23,950 bases of DNA from Bacillota bacterium (GTDB lineage: Bacteria > Bacillota_I > Bacilli_A > RF39 > UBA660): NCBI GenBank assembly GCA_018381595.1, contig JAGZRP010000001.1, forward strand, positions 1-23,950. Direction: 5' to 3'. Within the stretch, counting starts at the first letter, position 1; each line of letters starts with the position of its first letter. Of this stretch, positions 1-5,261 are shown in pieces. The translations under genes were made by a program, and so were the position numbers. The notes under the pieces were generated by a model that did no database searches, was not told the DNA's origin, and saw only the letters and a list, made by a program, of their open reading frames with translations.

Positions 1-1
1 A

Positions 2-418
2 AGAGATATCATTCCATCTTATGATAAAGAAAGTTTGTTGTGGGAAGGATTATGTAATGAACTAGAACGTCGCCAAATGAATATTCAATATGCTGAAAAT
101 GGAATGAGTATGGCAGTATTTTATGATAAAGGTTATCAAGAAAAAGATGTGGATGTAGAAATTCGTGTGGAAGTGAAAGGAAAGTACGAAGATACTGATC
201 ATATCAAATTTAGAAAAATAGAACCTGTTAAAGTTGCATCTATTACATTTACAGGTGGATATGAGAAGATAACAGAAATTTCTTATTGTATTGCAAAATG
301 GATTACAGAACACAATTATGAAATGAATGGTCCAAACTTTTCCATCTACCATGTAGGATATGGAAAAACTGATAATCCAGAAGAATTCGTAACAGAAATT
401 TGTTATCCAATCAAATAA
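2..418 (+). CDS. GyrI-like effector-binding domain protein, 5' end missing
   Basis: The reading frame is open from base 2 and continues upstream of the window, so only the C-terminal 138 residues are seen. The visible part alternates beta-strand-like stretches with a helix (around 'YEKITEISYCIAKWI') and ends in a strand with 'FVTEICYPIK'. This fits the GyrI-like/BmrR effector-binding fold that forms the C-terminal half of many MerR- and AraC-family regulators. In those proteins the domain binds small hydrophobic or cationic ligands. The 'TEICYPI' ending is typical of the fold. No DNA-binding domain is visible because it would lie upstream, so a stand-alone GyrI-like protein is equally possible. 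A hairpin terminator follows 30 bases after the stop. Confidence 0.7.
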   Translation, partial: RDIIPSYDKESLLWEGLCNELERRQMNIQYAENGMSMAVFYDKGYQEKDVDVEIRVEVKGKYEDTDHIKFRKIEPVKVASITFTGGYEKITEISYCIAKWITEHNYEMNGPNFSIYHVGYGKTDNPEEFVTEICYPIK

Positions 419-448
419 ACTTTGTTGCATAATAGAGTTAGAAATGAT

Positions 449-478
449 AAAACCAGTCTAGAAACTGGTTTTATTTTT
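449..478. terminator. Bidirectional terminator between convergent genes
   Basis: AAAACCAG (449-456) pairs with CTGGTTTT (465-472), followed by a T-rich tract. The stem is symmetric with A-rich sequence on its left, so it can end both the plus-strand gene at 418 and the minus-strand small gene ending at 481. Confidence 0.75.
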
Positions 479-480
479 TA

Positions 481-621
481 TTAAAATCTTCTGCAATTGT
501 TGTTACATCCGCTGCATCCACCAAAAATGAAGTTAATAAAACAAATTAGTAAAATGAATGGTGATAAGATAATTAATATTGGGATGAAACATAAAAATAA
601 GATAAATGTTATAAAACACAT
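481..621 (-). CDS. Small hydrophobic peptide with GGCSGC motif, YjcZ-like (46 aa)
   Basis: This short gene translates cleanly from ATG (619-621) to TAA (481-483). An AGAAGG ribosome binding site lies 7 bases upstream of the ATG on the minus strand. The first 33 or so residues are almost wholly hydrophobic (Phe, Ile, Leu and Cys, with two prolines) and would form one long membrane segment or a hairpin of two. The tail is short and glycine/cysteine/asparagine-rich, 'FGGCSGCNNNCRRF'. Tiny membrane proteins with a Gly-Gly-Cys-rich segment resemble the YjcZ/sporulation small-protein group of Bacillota, though in YjcZ the glycine-rich part is usually N-terminal. The spore link is an inference supported by the spore genes nearby. 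The stop abuts the shared terminator. Confidence 0.6.
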   Translation of the reverse strand: MCFITFILFLCFIPILIILSPFILLICFINFIFGGCSGCNNNCRRF

Positions 622-767
622 AATATACCTTCTTTTATATATTAGATGAAGTAGAAAAATAATTGCGTATAATAAGAAACTATTTCTTTAAATTAAAAAT
701 ATATCAGATGTGAATAAAATGTAAAACAGAAGCAAAAAAAGTTTTTTAAAACCTATCTTGTGATACG
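622..767. other. Divergent intergenic region
   Basis: This A+T-rich gap lies between the minus-strand small peptide gene and the plus-strand SDR gene and must hold both promoters. I could not assign a clear -35/-10 pair on either strand. A small inverted repeat, AAGAAA-CTA-TTTCTT, sits at 674-688. I see no further coding sequence here. Confidence 0.4.
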
Positions 768-785
768 ATATACATAGATGTATAT
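768..785. promoter_or_regulatory. Perfect palindrome, candidate operator for the SDR gene
   Basis: ATATACAT (768-775) and ATGTATAT (778-785) form a perfect 8-bp inverted repeat with a 2-base centre. It ends two bases before the AAGGAGG ribosome binding site (787-793) of the SDR gene. It is preceded by a second A/T-rich dyad, TATC...GATA, at 754-767. The position fits a repressor site overlapping the start of transcription. The regulator is unknown; the truncated regulator-like gene at the left edge and PadR-type proteins are both possible. Confidence 0.45.
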
Positions 786-801
786 GAAGGAGGATAGATA
801 T

Positions 802-1548
802 ATGTTGTTAGAAAATAAAGTTGCTGTTGTAACTGGTGGAACAAGAGGAATTGGCCTTGCAACGGTTCAAAAGTTTTTGGAGCAAGGTGCTAAGGTCGTT
901 TTATTTGGTTCTCGTGAGGAAACTGTAAATAAAGCACTAGATAAGTTAAAAAGTGAAAATCCTAATTATGATGTCATGGGACTTTATCCTAATATTGCAA
1001 AAATAGAAGAAGTCATTACTGCATTTGAAACAGTAAAAAAACATTATGGGAAAATAGATATTTTAGTAAATAATGCAGGAATTTCTGCTCGTGATAGTTT
1101 ATATGATTACAAAGAAGAAGACTTTGAAAAAATTATGGATTTAAATGTAAAAGCGGTATTTCTTTGTTCAAAAGAAGCTGCAAAATATATGAAAGAACAA
1201 GGTGGAGGCGTTATCTTAAATACAAGCTCTATGGTAAGTATTTATGGACAATCTGCTGGATGTGGGTATCCAGCAAGTAAGTTTGCAGTGAATGGAATGA
1301 CAAAGTCACTTGCCCGTGAACTTGGAAAAGACCATATTCGTGTAAATGCAGTTGCTCCTGGAGTGATTCGTACTGATATGGTAGCAGCACTACCAGAAGA
1401 AGTCATTAAACCAGTCATCGCTTCTATTCCACTTAGAAGAGTAGGAGAACCAGAGGATATTGCCAATGCTTTCGTCTTTTTAGCAAGTGATATGGCAAGC
1501 TTTGTAACTGGAGCTATTCTTTCTGTAGATGGCGCTGGAATGAGCTAA
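802..1548 (+). CDS. SDR-family oxidoreductase (FabG-like)
   Basis: A short-chain dehydrogenase/reductase of 248 residues, the usual length for classical SDRs. Visible hallmarks are the NAD(P)-binding 'VVTGGTRGIG' near the N-terminus, the structural 'NNAG' motif, the catalytic serine in 'LNTSSM', the Y-x-x-x-K pair in 'YPASK', and the 'PG' after 'NAVA'. The C-terminal 'GAILSVDGAGMS' is typical of the FabG/3-oxoacyl-ACP reductase branch. The substrate cannot be read from sequence and the gene stands outside any fatty-acid cluster, so a xenobiotic or sugar dehydrogenase role is as likely as fatty acid synthesis. I chose ATG 802 because AAGGAGG lies 8 bases upstream. An earlier in-frame ATG at 778 has no ribosome binding site and lies inside the palindrome. 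Confidence 0.93.
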   Translation: MLLENKVAVVTGGTRGIGLATVQKFLEQGAKVVLFGSREETVNKALDKLKSENPNYDVMGLYPNIAKIEEVITAFETVKKHYGKIDILVNNAGISARDSLYDYKEEDFEKIMDLNVKAVFLCSKEAAKYMKEQGGGVILNTSSMVSIYGQSAGCGYPASKFAVNGMTKSLARELGKDHIRVNAVAPGVIRTDMVAALPEEVIKPVIASIPLRRVGEPEDIANAFVFLASDMASFVTGAILSVDGAGMS

Positions 1549-1578
1549 AAAAGAAAACAGGGTTACCTGTTTTTCTTT
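1549..1578. terminator. Bidirectional terminator, overlaps the 3' end of the minus-strand gene
   Basis: AAAACAGG (1554-1561) pairs with CCTGTTTT (1566-1573) around the loop GTTA. The stem is A-rich on the left and T-rich on the right. The stop codon of the minus-strand gene (1563-1565) lies in the loop, so its last codons form half the stem. Confidence 0.8.
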
Positions 1579-2771
1579 TGCTCTAATGGAATCTGATATT
1601 CTGGAAATTGATTGACATATAAATTCCACTCATAAAAGGATAATCCTTCAGGGATGTTACCTGGAATTTCTGTTAATATGCGAATATCATTTTCGGGATA
1701 TTGACTAATAACAGAATGAATTGCTTCCTTTAATGTATTAAATTCGTGAATACCAAGAAATCTAGTGTTTGTATAATCAAAGTGATACCAATGATTATTT
1801 TTTTGAAATATTGGAAAGCAGTGCATAAGAATAGGTTCTCCATAAGACTCTTTATCTTCATATTTTCGAAAACAAAATTGTTTAACAGGATAGTCCCATT
1901 TTTGACAGTAATCAGACACAATACGGACTTGTTCAATACATGTCATTAAATGATTTTTAAAAACATTTTCTACACTTTGTATACGATAAGTTTCACGAAG
2001 TGGTTTCATGGTATGTGTATATTTCTTACCATCTGTTCCAATCCAACCATATTCCATTGTTTGGGCAAGATAATCAAATAATTCTATTTCATTTGTAATT
2101 TCTTTTTCATTTAAAAATTGAATATGATATTTTTGAATATAGTATGTACTAGCATCATTTAAAATATGATCTTTTATTTTTTCTAATTCTTGATTATTTG
2201 CAATCATAGATTGAAATTCTTCTTTTGTAGAAGTTTCTTTCAAATAAGAAACAGCCATATATGATAATGCATATCCATCATATTGAACTGTATTCTCCTC
2301 CTGATTCGCTTGAAAATCCGTCTCAGTTTTTTCTAAATAAGATATGGGTGGGATGGTTTTACCTACTTTAAAAATATACTGATTGAGATAATGACGCATA
2401 TCTTGATGTGATAATGGATTAGAAAGCAATCGTGTCATTCCCTTTTGAAACCATAATGGCTTTAAGTCTTGACAGAGAATTTCAGCATATTTATGAAAGC
2501 ATCTTTCTTGAACCCAATCAGGAAATTTTTCTGCTTCCCTAGGAGAAAGATAAATATTTATTTCGTTTTCATTTTGCTCAAAATTGATTTGTTTTTCTTC
2601 TTGATTGAGATGAAAAATAAGTTTGACTGGATAGTTACTTTTCAGTTGATATTCATTATAAATTTGTTGACTTTGAAATTTGATATACTCAGAACATTGT
2701 TGCGCGAGATGCGTGAAGATATCTGAGCATTGTATTTCAATTTGATTTGTAGTGATAGCGTCTGTTTTCAT
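1563..2771 (-). CDS. Degenerate metallopeptidase-like region fused to a transglutaminase-like domain
   Basis: A 402-residue protein with no signal peptide or membrane segment, so probably cytoplasmic or mother-cell located. Residues about 85-180 follow the layout of MA-clan (gluzincin) peptidase-like domains: a helix where HExxH should be, then a 'PLW..KG' turn, then 'YDGYALSYMAVSYL'. The metal site is broken: HExxH reads H93-K-Y-A-E97, and the glutamate expected after Trp107 is Lys110. Residues about 235-402 look like a transglutaminase-like (papain-fold) domain, with Cys278 in 'TCIEQV', His317 in 'MHCFPIF' and Asp332 in 'FDYT' as the apparent triad. AGGAG precedes the ATG. The gene is divergent from the two CotF-like genes, suggesting work on coat proteins; that is inference. 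Substrate and activity (crosslinking or proteolysis) are unknown. Confidence 0.7.
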   Translation of the reverse strand: MKTDAITTNQIEIQCSDIFTHLAQQCSEYIKFQSQQIYNEYQLKSNYPVKLIFHLNQEEKQINFEQNENEINIYLSPREAEKFPDWVQERCFHKYAEILCQDLKPLWFQKGMTRLLSNPLSHQDMRHYLNQYIFKVGKTIPPISYLEKTETDFQANQEENTVQYDGYALSYMAVSYLKETSTKEEFQSMIANNQELEKIKDHILNDASTYYIQKYHIQFLNEKEITNEIELFDYLAQTMEYGWIGTDGKKYTHTMKPLRETYRIQSVENVFKNHLMTCIEQVRIVSDYCQKWDYPVKQFCFRKYEDKESYGEPILMHCFPIFQKNNHWYHFDYTNTRFLGIHEFNTLKEAIHSVISQYPENDIRILTEIPGNIPEGLSFYEWNLYVNQFPEYQIPLEQKKNR

Positions 2772-2865
2772 TTTCTATCTTCTCCTTTCAAAAATGAGTT
2801 CGATTATATATTTCAACTATATTATACACGAAAATAGGTTTAAAAAGAGAAAAATAAGTACAAGA

Positions 2866-2880
2866 TATAATAGAAAGGAG
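2866..2880 (+). promoter_or_regulatory. -10-like element and ribosome binding site of the CotF-like pair
   Basis: TATAAT (2866-2871) stands directly before AAAGGAG (2874-2880), too close for a normal leader if read as a SigA -10. No TTGACA-like -35 lies about 17 bases upstream. The same bases (GATATAATA) differ at one position from the SigK-type -10 pattern CATAnnnTA, which would suit coat genes, but no good -35 supports it. The assignment is weak. The Shine-Dalgarno sequence itself is clear and favours ATG 2894 over ATG 2882. Confidence 0.3.
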
Positions 2881-2893
2881 AATGAATAAGAAT

Positions 2894-3127
2894 ATGCAAC
2901 AAAATTATGCAGAAGTACCTAATATCATTACAGGAAAAGATTTAGATTATTTAAGCGACATGTTTAATTGGAATTGTGGAGCTTTAAAAATGGCTCATCA
3001 CTTTCAAAATGAAGTAAAAGATGAGAATTTAAAAGCAATGATTCAAAATGTATATGAAACTCATATGAACAATTTGAAAACAGTATTATCATTATTACAA
3101 GAAGGAGGAAATGCAAATGGACAATAA
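2894..3127 (+). CDS. CotF-like spore coat protein, short partner
   Basis: A 77-residue, mostly helical protein whose central part reads 'LKMAHHFQNEVKDENLKAMIQNVYETHMNNL', the two-helix pattern of the CotF/YraD-type small coat proteins (ferritin-like helices). It lacks the 'GWYP' ending of its downstream neighbour. I preferred ATG 2894 because ATG 2882 is only one base from the AAAGGAG ribosome binding site, whereas 2894 leaves 13 bases; either could be used, and the earlier start would add four residues. The gene overlaps the start of the next gene by 11 bases, so the two are translationally coupled and probably made together in the developing spore. Assignment to the coat rests on family resemblance. 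Confidence 0.75.
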   Translation: MQQNYAEVPNIITGKDLDYLSDMFNWNCGALKMAHHFQNEVKDENLKAMIQNVYETHMNNLKTVLSLLQEGGNANGQ

Positions 3128-3437
3128 TAATAAAATTGAAAATCCAAAAGTAGAAGTTCCAAAAGGCCTTGAAATGAATGATAAAGATTATATGAATGCT
3201 TTATTATCCGTTGAAAAGGGAATGGCAAAAGATTATGTAACGGCTATGACAGAAGCGAGTAATGAACATTTGCATCAAGTATATCAAAATATGTTTCAAG
3301 CAATTGATAACTTACAACGTCAATTATTTGAAGAAATGTTTCGTATGGGATGGTATCCATTAGAAAAAGCTGAGCAACAAAAAATCATGGAAAAAGCAAA
3401 TATGCTTCAAACAGATTTTCAAGATTTAACCGCTTAA
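3117..3437 (+). CDS. CotF-family spore coat protein
   Basis: This 106-residue protein has the CotF-family layout: a disordered Asn/Lys-rich N-terminus, then helices 'NDKDYMNALLSVEKGMAKDY', 'EASNEHLHQVYQNMFQAI', and the hallmark 'LFEEMFRMGWYP', followed by a C-terminal helix ending 'MLQTDF'. CotF relatives are structural proteins of the Bacillus spore coat. ATG 3117 is chosen because GAAGGAGG (3101-3108) lies 8 bases upstream; an in-frame ATG at 3111 is only two bases away from that site. The gene overlaps the preceding CotF-like gene by 11 bases and ends before a strong terminator, so the pair forms a two-gene unit divergent from the transglutaminase-like gene. Confidence 0.88.
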   Translation: MDNNNKIENPKVEVPKGLEMNDKDYMNALLSVEKGMAKDYVTAMTEASNEHLHQVYQNMFQAIDNLQRQLFEEMFRMGWYPLEKAEQQKIMEKANMLQTDFQDLTA

Positions 3438-3462
3438 CAGTGTTGATTGACACAAAAACAAC

Positions 3463-3500
3463 AAAAAAGTGTAAACCGCAAATTGTTTTACACTTTTTCT
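3463..3500 (+). terminator. Terminator of the CotF-like pair
   Basis: A run ending AAGTGTAAA (3463-3475) pairs with TTTACACTT (3487-3498) and is followed by T-rich sequence. The long A/T arms make the stem nearly symmetric. Confidence 0.8.
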
Positions 3501-3511
3501 TCTGTCAAGTG

Positions 3512-3520
3512 TGTTAAAAT
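3512..3520 (+). promoter_or_regulatory. Extended -10 promoter of the candidate small RNA
   Basis: TGT immediately followed by TAAAAT (3512-3520) is an extended -10 element (TGn-TAAAAT). No good -35 lies at 17 bases; TTTACA at 3487-3492 is about five bases too far upstream and is part of the previous terminator. Confidence 0.4.
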
Positions 3521-3526
3521 AAACTT

Positions 3527-3665
3527 AGGGAGAGACCCGAAACAAAAAGAAGCAGGGTTGAAATAGTGTGATAAAACGGTATAAAATGTTTTGTAATAGC
3601 TTCAATTTGAATAAAAAAAAGAAAGTCGGTAAGAGTAAAGAAGAATGAGTAATCATTCTTTTTTT
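3527..3665 (+). ncRNA. Candidate small RNA or leader, bounded by promoter and terminator
   Basis: About 140 bases between the extended -10 at 3512-3520 and a textbook terminator (3641-3665) contain no open reading frame with a ribosome binding site. Possible internal structure: ACCC (3535-3538) with GGGT (3556-3559), GAAGC with GCTTC further right, and AAAAC with GTTTT around 3573-3595. The segment opens with purine-rich sequence around 'GGGAGAGACCC'. It lies between two probable spore operons, so it may be a sporulation small RNA. It could also be an attenuated leader of the jelly-roll operon, although that operon seems to have its own promoter. I do not recognise the family. Confidence 0.4.
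3641..3665 (+). terminator. Intrinsic terminator upstream of the jelly-roll operon
   Basis: AAGAATGA (3641-3648), loop GTAA, TCATTCTT (3653-3660), then five more T's. This is a perfect 8-bp stem with a tetraloop and no gene immediately upstream of it. Confidence 0.85.
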
Positions 3666-3667
3666 CT

Positions 3668-3695
3668 ACATAGAATGAAAGATTTCGCATAAGTT
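3668..3695 (+). promoter_or_regulatory. SigE-like promoter of the jelly-roll operon
   Basis: An ATA-containing -35 (3668-3674) and CATAAGTT (3688-3695), separated by 13 bases, resemble the mother-cell sigma-E pattern (KMATATT, about 14 bases, CATACAnT). The -10 and the sequence after it closely match those before dacB. The predicted start falls at the edge of the AGGTGAT ribosome binding site, so the leader would be very short. Confidence 0.35.
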
Positions 3696-3711
3696 TAATT
3701 AGGTGATAATC

Positions 3712-4119
3712 ATGAAAGAAGAAGATATTCATTTAGCTCCTTTTACATTAAATTTAAATATAGAAGGGGAAATGATTGTAGAAAAAAGTAAGCCTATCCC
3801 CTTTAATGAGACAAAAATTTCAGAATTGACAGGGGTTACTTACTTAGAAGATGAAAAGAAGATTCAAATTGAAGAACCTGGAGATTATTATTTATCTTTT
3901 CAACTACAAACCGATAAAACTTATTTTATGAGTATAGAAAGCGAAGCGGACTTTTTTTCTGCTGAATTATTCCCAGTTGCAGGCGTGAGTCATGGAAGTG
4001 GAGTATTAACCGTTTTAAAACCAAATACGACATTCTTTCTAACTTGTCATATATCGGATGTAAAGTTGGTTTCAAAAAATGGAGCAACATTAACGGTATT
4101 CAAAGTAAGACCTAGATAG
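3712..4119 (+). CDS. BclA/C1q-like jelly-roll domain protein, probable spore surface protein
   Basis: A 135-residue protein made almost wholly of predicted beta strands. From about residue 28 it follows the BclA C-terminal (C1q/TNF-like) pattern: 'IPFNETKI', a 'KKIQIEEPGDYYLSFQL' strand-turn-strand, 'AELFPVAGVSHGSGVLTVL', and a closing 'NGATLTVFKVRP' strand. In Bacillus anthracis-type spores this fold trimerises at the tips of exosporium filaments. Here no collagen Gly-x-x repeat or N-terminal targeting motif precedes it, so it would be a bare head domain. I chose ATG 3712, with AGGTGAT at 3701-3707; an in-frame GTG at 3703 lies inside that ribosome binding site. It is the first gene of a three-gene operon. 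Function is inferred from fold-like pattern only. Confidence 0.6.
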   Translation: MKEEDIHLAPFTLNLNIEGEMIVEKSKPIPFNETKISELTGVTYLEDEKKIQIEEPGDYYLSFQLQTDKTYFMSIESEADFFSAELFPVAGVSHGSGVLTVLKPNTTFFLTCHISDVKLVSKNGATLTVFKVRPR

Positions 4120-4131
4120 TGTAGGTGAATC

Positions 4132-4356
4132 ATGGGACCACGACTATTTTTTTTATTAATTGGATTTGGTTTAACAGTGATTGGCTTTGTTTATATCATT
4201 AGTTATTTAAATTTGATGACATTAGGGTATAATTTCATAGATTATGTCCAGTTTATTTGTGGACAGGTAGAATGTTTATTTGCTTTATTAGGCATTTTGA
4301 TTACTTTGTTATCAATCTACATACCAGGAGGAAAAAACTATGAACTACATATATGA
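4132..4356 (+). CDS. Small two-helix membrane protein, unknown function
   Basis: A 74-residue protein with two clear hydrophobic segments, roughly residues 4-26 and 46-66, joined by a short loop that includes a cysteine ('FICGQVEC'). I do not recognise a family. An AGGTGA ribosome binding site lies just before the ATG. The gene sits 12 bases after the jelly-roll gene and overlaps the next by 17 bases, so the three are surely co-transcribed. If the operon serves the spore surface, this protein could sit in the outer spore membrane or mother-cell membrane, but nothing in its sequence proves that. Confidence 0.75.
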   Translation: MGPRLFFLLIGFGLTVIGFVYIISYLNLMTLGYNFIDYVQFICGQVECLFALLGILITLLSIYIPGGKNYELHI

Positions 4357-4981
4357 TATTTTACTGAATTTGAATGATAGTGCGTATGATTTTTATGAAT
4401 GGAATTTAAACGACCCAATTGTACATATTAGAAAAACGCCAATTTTTCGTATTTCATACGAGCAATTATTAGGATTAAAACAAAACAAATTTGAAGTACA
4501 AGAAGAATTTCTAAAAAAGATTGAGAATAAAACAGAAGAGTTTACCAATCGTAGTGTTGAAAAAATATCTCATCTTTTTTTAGCAACTGATATGCATACT
4601 GTCATGGCTTTTTCTTTAAATGAACGTGGAATTTCAATGAAACGAAGTATGTTATTGGTGGATGAGGAAATGGAAATATTAGAAATTTCAAAAACATTAC
4701 CACTGACAACGATTGCGTATCGTACCTTGAAAAAAGAATTTAAAAGAGAATTTGAGACAAGAAATGACCAAGAAATGAAACGTCGATTAAAAAAAGAAAT
4801 CTATAAATTAAGTCATAAAAATGTGGAAAAGTTGAAATATTTATATTATGAATGCTTTGATGAAATGGAAGAAGATGTAAAAAAGATAGTAAATCGTTTT
4901 TCGATGGAATTGAATCATCGATATACAAAAATATCTAAAAAACTATTTACAGGACTAGATTTATTAAAAGTGAAATTTTAA
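4340..4981 (+). CDS. Unknown protein, possibly distant to the YjbA/UPF0736 (DUF3603) type
   Basis: A 213-residue soluble protein. The N-terminal half contains 'YDILLNLNDSAYDFYEWNLNDPI' and 'FRISYEQLLGL', then a strand-rich core 'HLFLATDMHTVMAFSLNERGISMKRSMLL'. The C-terminal half is charged and helical, ending with long Lys/Glu-rich helices. The opening ('YDI..N', 'EW..dDpI') and the 'TD....v......G...kRS.Ll' core recall the Bacillus YjbA/UPF0736 family, but the match is from memory and weak. AGGAGG (about 4326-4332) precedes the ATG. The gene overlaps the previous membrane-protein gene by 17 bases. No terminator follows; the asnS promoter starts seven bases after the stop. Confidence 0.65.
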   Translation: MNYIYDILLNLNDSAYDFYEWNLNDPIVHIRKTPIFRISYEQLLGLKQNKFEVQEEFLKKIENKTEEFTNRSVEKISHLFLATDMHTVMAFSLNERGISMKRSMLLVDEEMEILEISKTLPLTTIAYRTLKKEFKREFETRNDQEMKRRLKKEIYKLSHKNVEKLKYLYYECFDEMEEDVKKIVNRFSMELNHRYTKISKKLFTGLDLLKVKF

Positions 4982-4987
4982 AATGAT

Positions 4988-5015
4988 TTGACAGCACATA
5001 TTTTTGTGGTATAAT
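4988..5015 (+). promoter_or_regulatory. SigA promoter of the asnS T-box transcript
   Basis: TTGACA (4988-4993) and TATAAT (5010-5015) with a 16-base spacer. Transcription should start near 5022, giving a leader of about 240 bases before asnS. Confidence 0.9.
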
Positions 5016-5021
5016 GAAACC

Positions 5022-5244
5022 ATTAACAACCACGAAGTGGAGGAGTACAAAGGAACGCTTCTTAAAAGAAAGCTGGGAGGATGGAAACCAGTAAGAGAGC
5101 ACTTTTCGAAAAACACCATGGAGTTGTATATCTGAAACACAGTAGGATATATCGTTTACCTAACGTTATAAGGTAAGAGATTCAAGTTACTTGAAAGTAG
5201 GGTGGTACCGTGCATATGCGCCCCTATATCAAGTAACTTTTTTT
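5022..5244 (+). promoter_or_regulatory. T-box riboswitch, tRNA-Asn responsive, upstream of asnS
   Basis: The leader carries the T-box signature 'AGTAGGGTGGTACCGTG' (5197-5213), where the unpaired tRNA acceptor end binds to stabilise the antiterminator. It ends in a terminator, AAGTTACTTGA (5184-5194) with TCAAGTAACTT (5229-5239) plus a T run. A Stem I-like region occupies about 5025-5130. The triplet AAC at 5112-5114, followed by ACC, is the likely specifier codon and matches asparagine. By the established T-box mechanism, uncharged tRNA-Asn would allow read-through into asnS and charged tRNA would terminate. The identity of the specifier is my reading of the structure by eye. Confidence 0.92.
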
Positions 5245-5261
5245 ATTTAAGGAGGGATATT

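Noticed and set aside
62..430. Minus-strand ORF of 122 codons
   Set aside because: It lies opposite the effector-binding domain frame, is Phe/Ile/Cys-rich as expected for an antisense of A+T-rich coding DNA, and crosses no ribosome binding site.
3527..3620. c-di-AMP (ydaO-type) riboswitch or SRP RNA
   Set aside because: 'GGGAGAGACCC...GGGTTGAAA' superficially recalls the ydaO core and 'AAGCAGG' recalls SRP domain IV, but the remaining conserved parts of either RNA are missing.
5202..5261. Apparent N-terminal extension of AsnRS ('MVPCICAPISSNFF')
   Set aside because: It translates the T-box core and terminator; the real ATG at 5262 has GGAGGG upstream and gives a normal-length enzyme.
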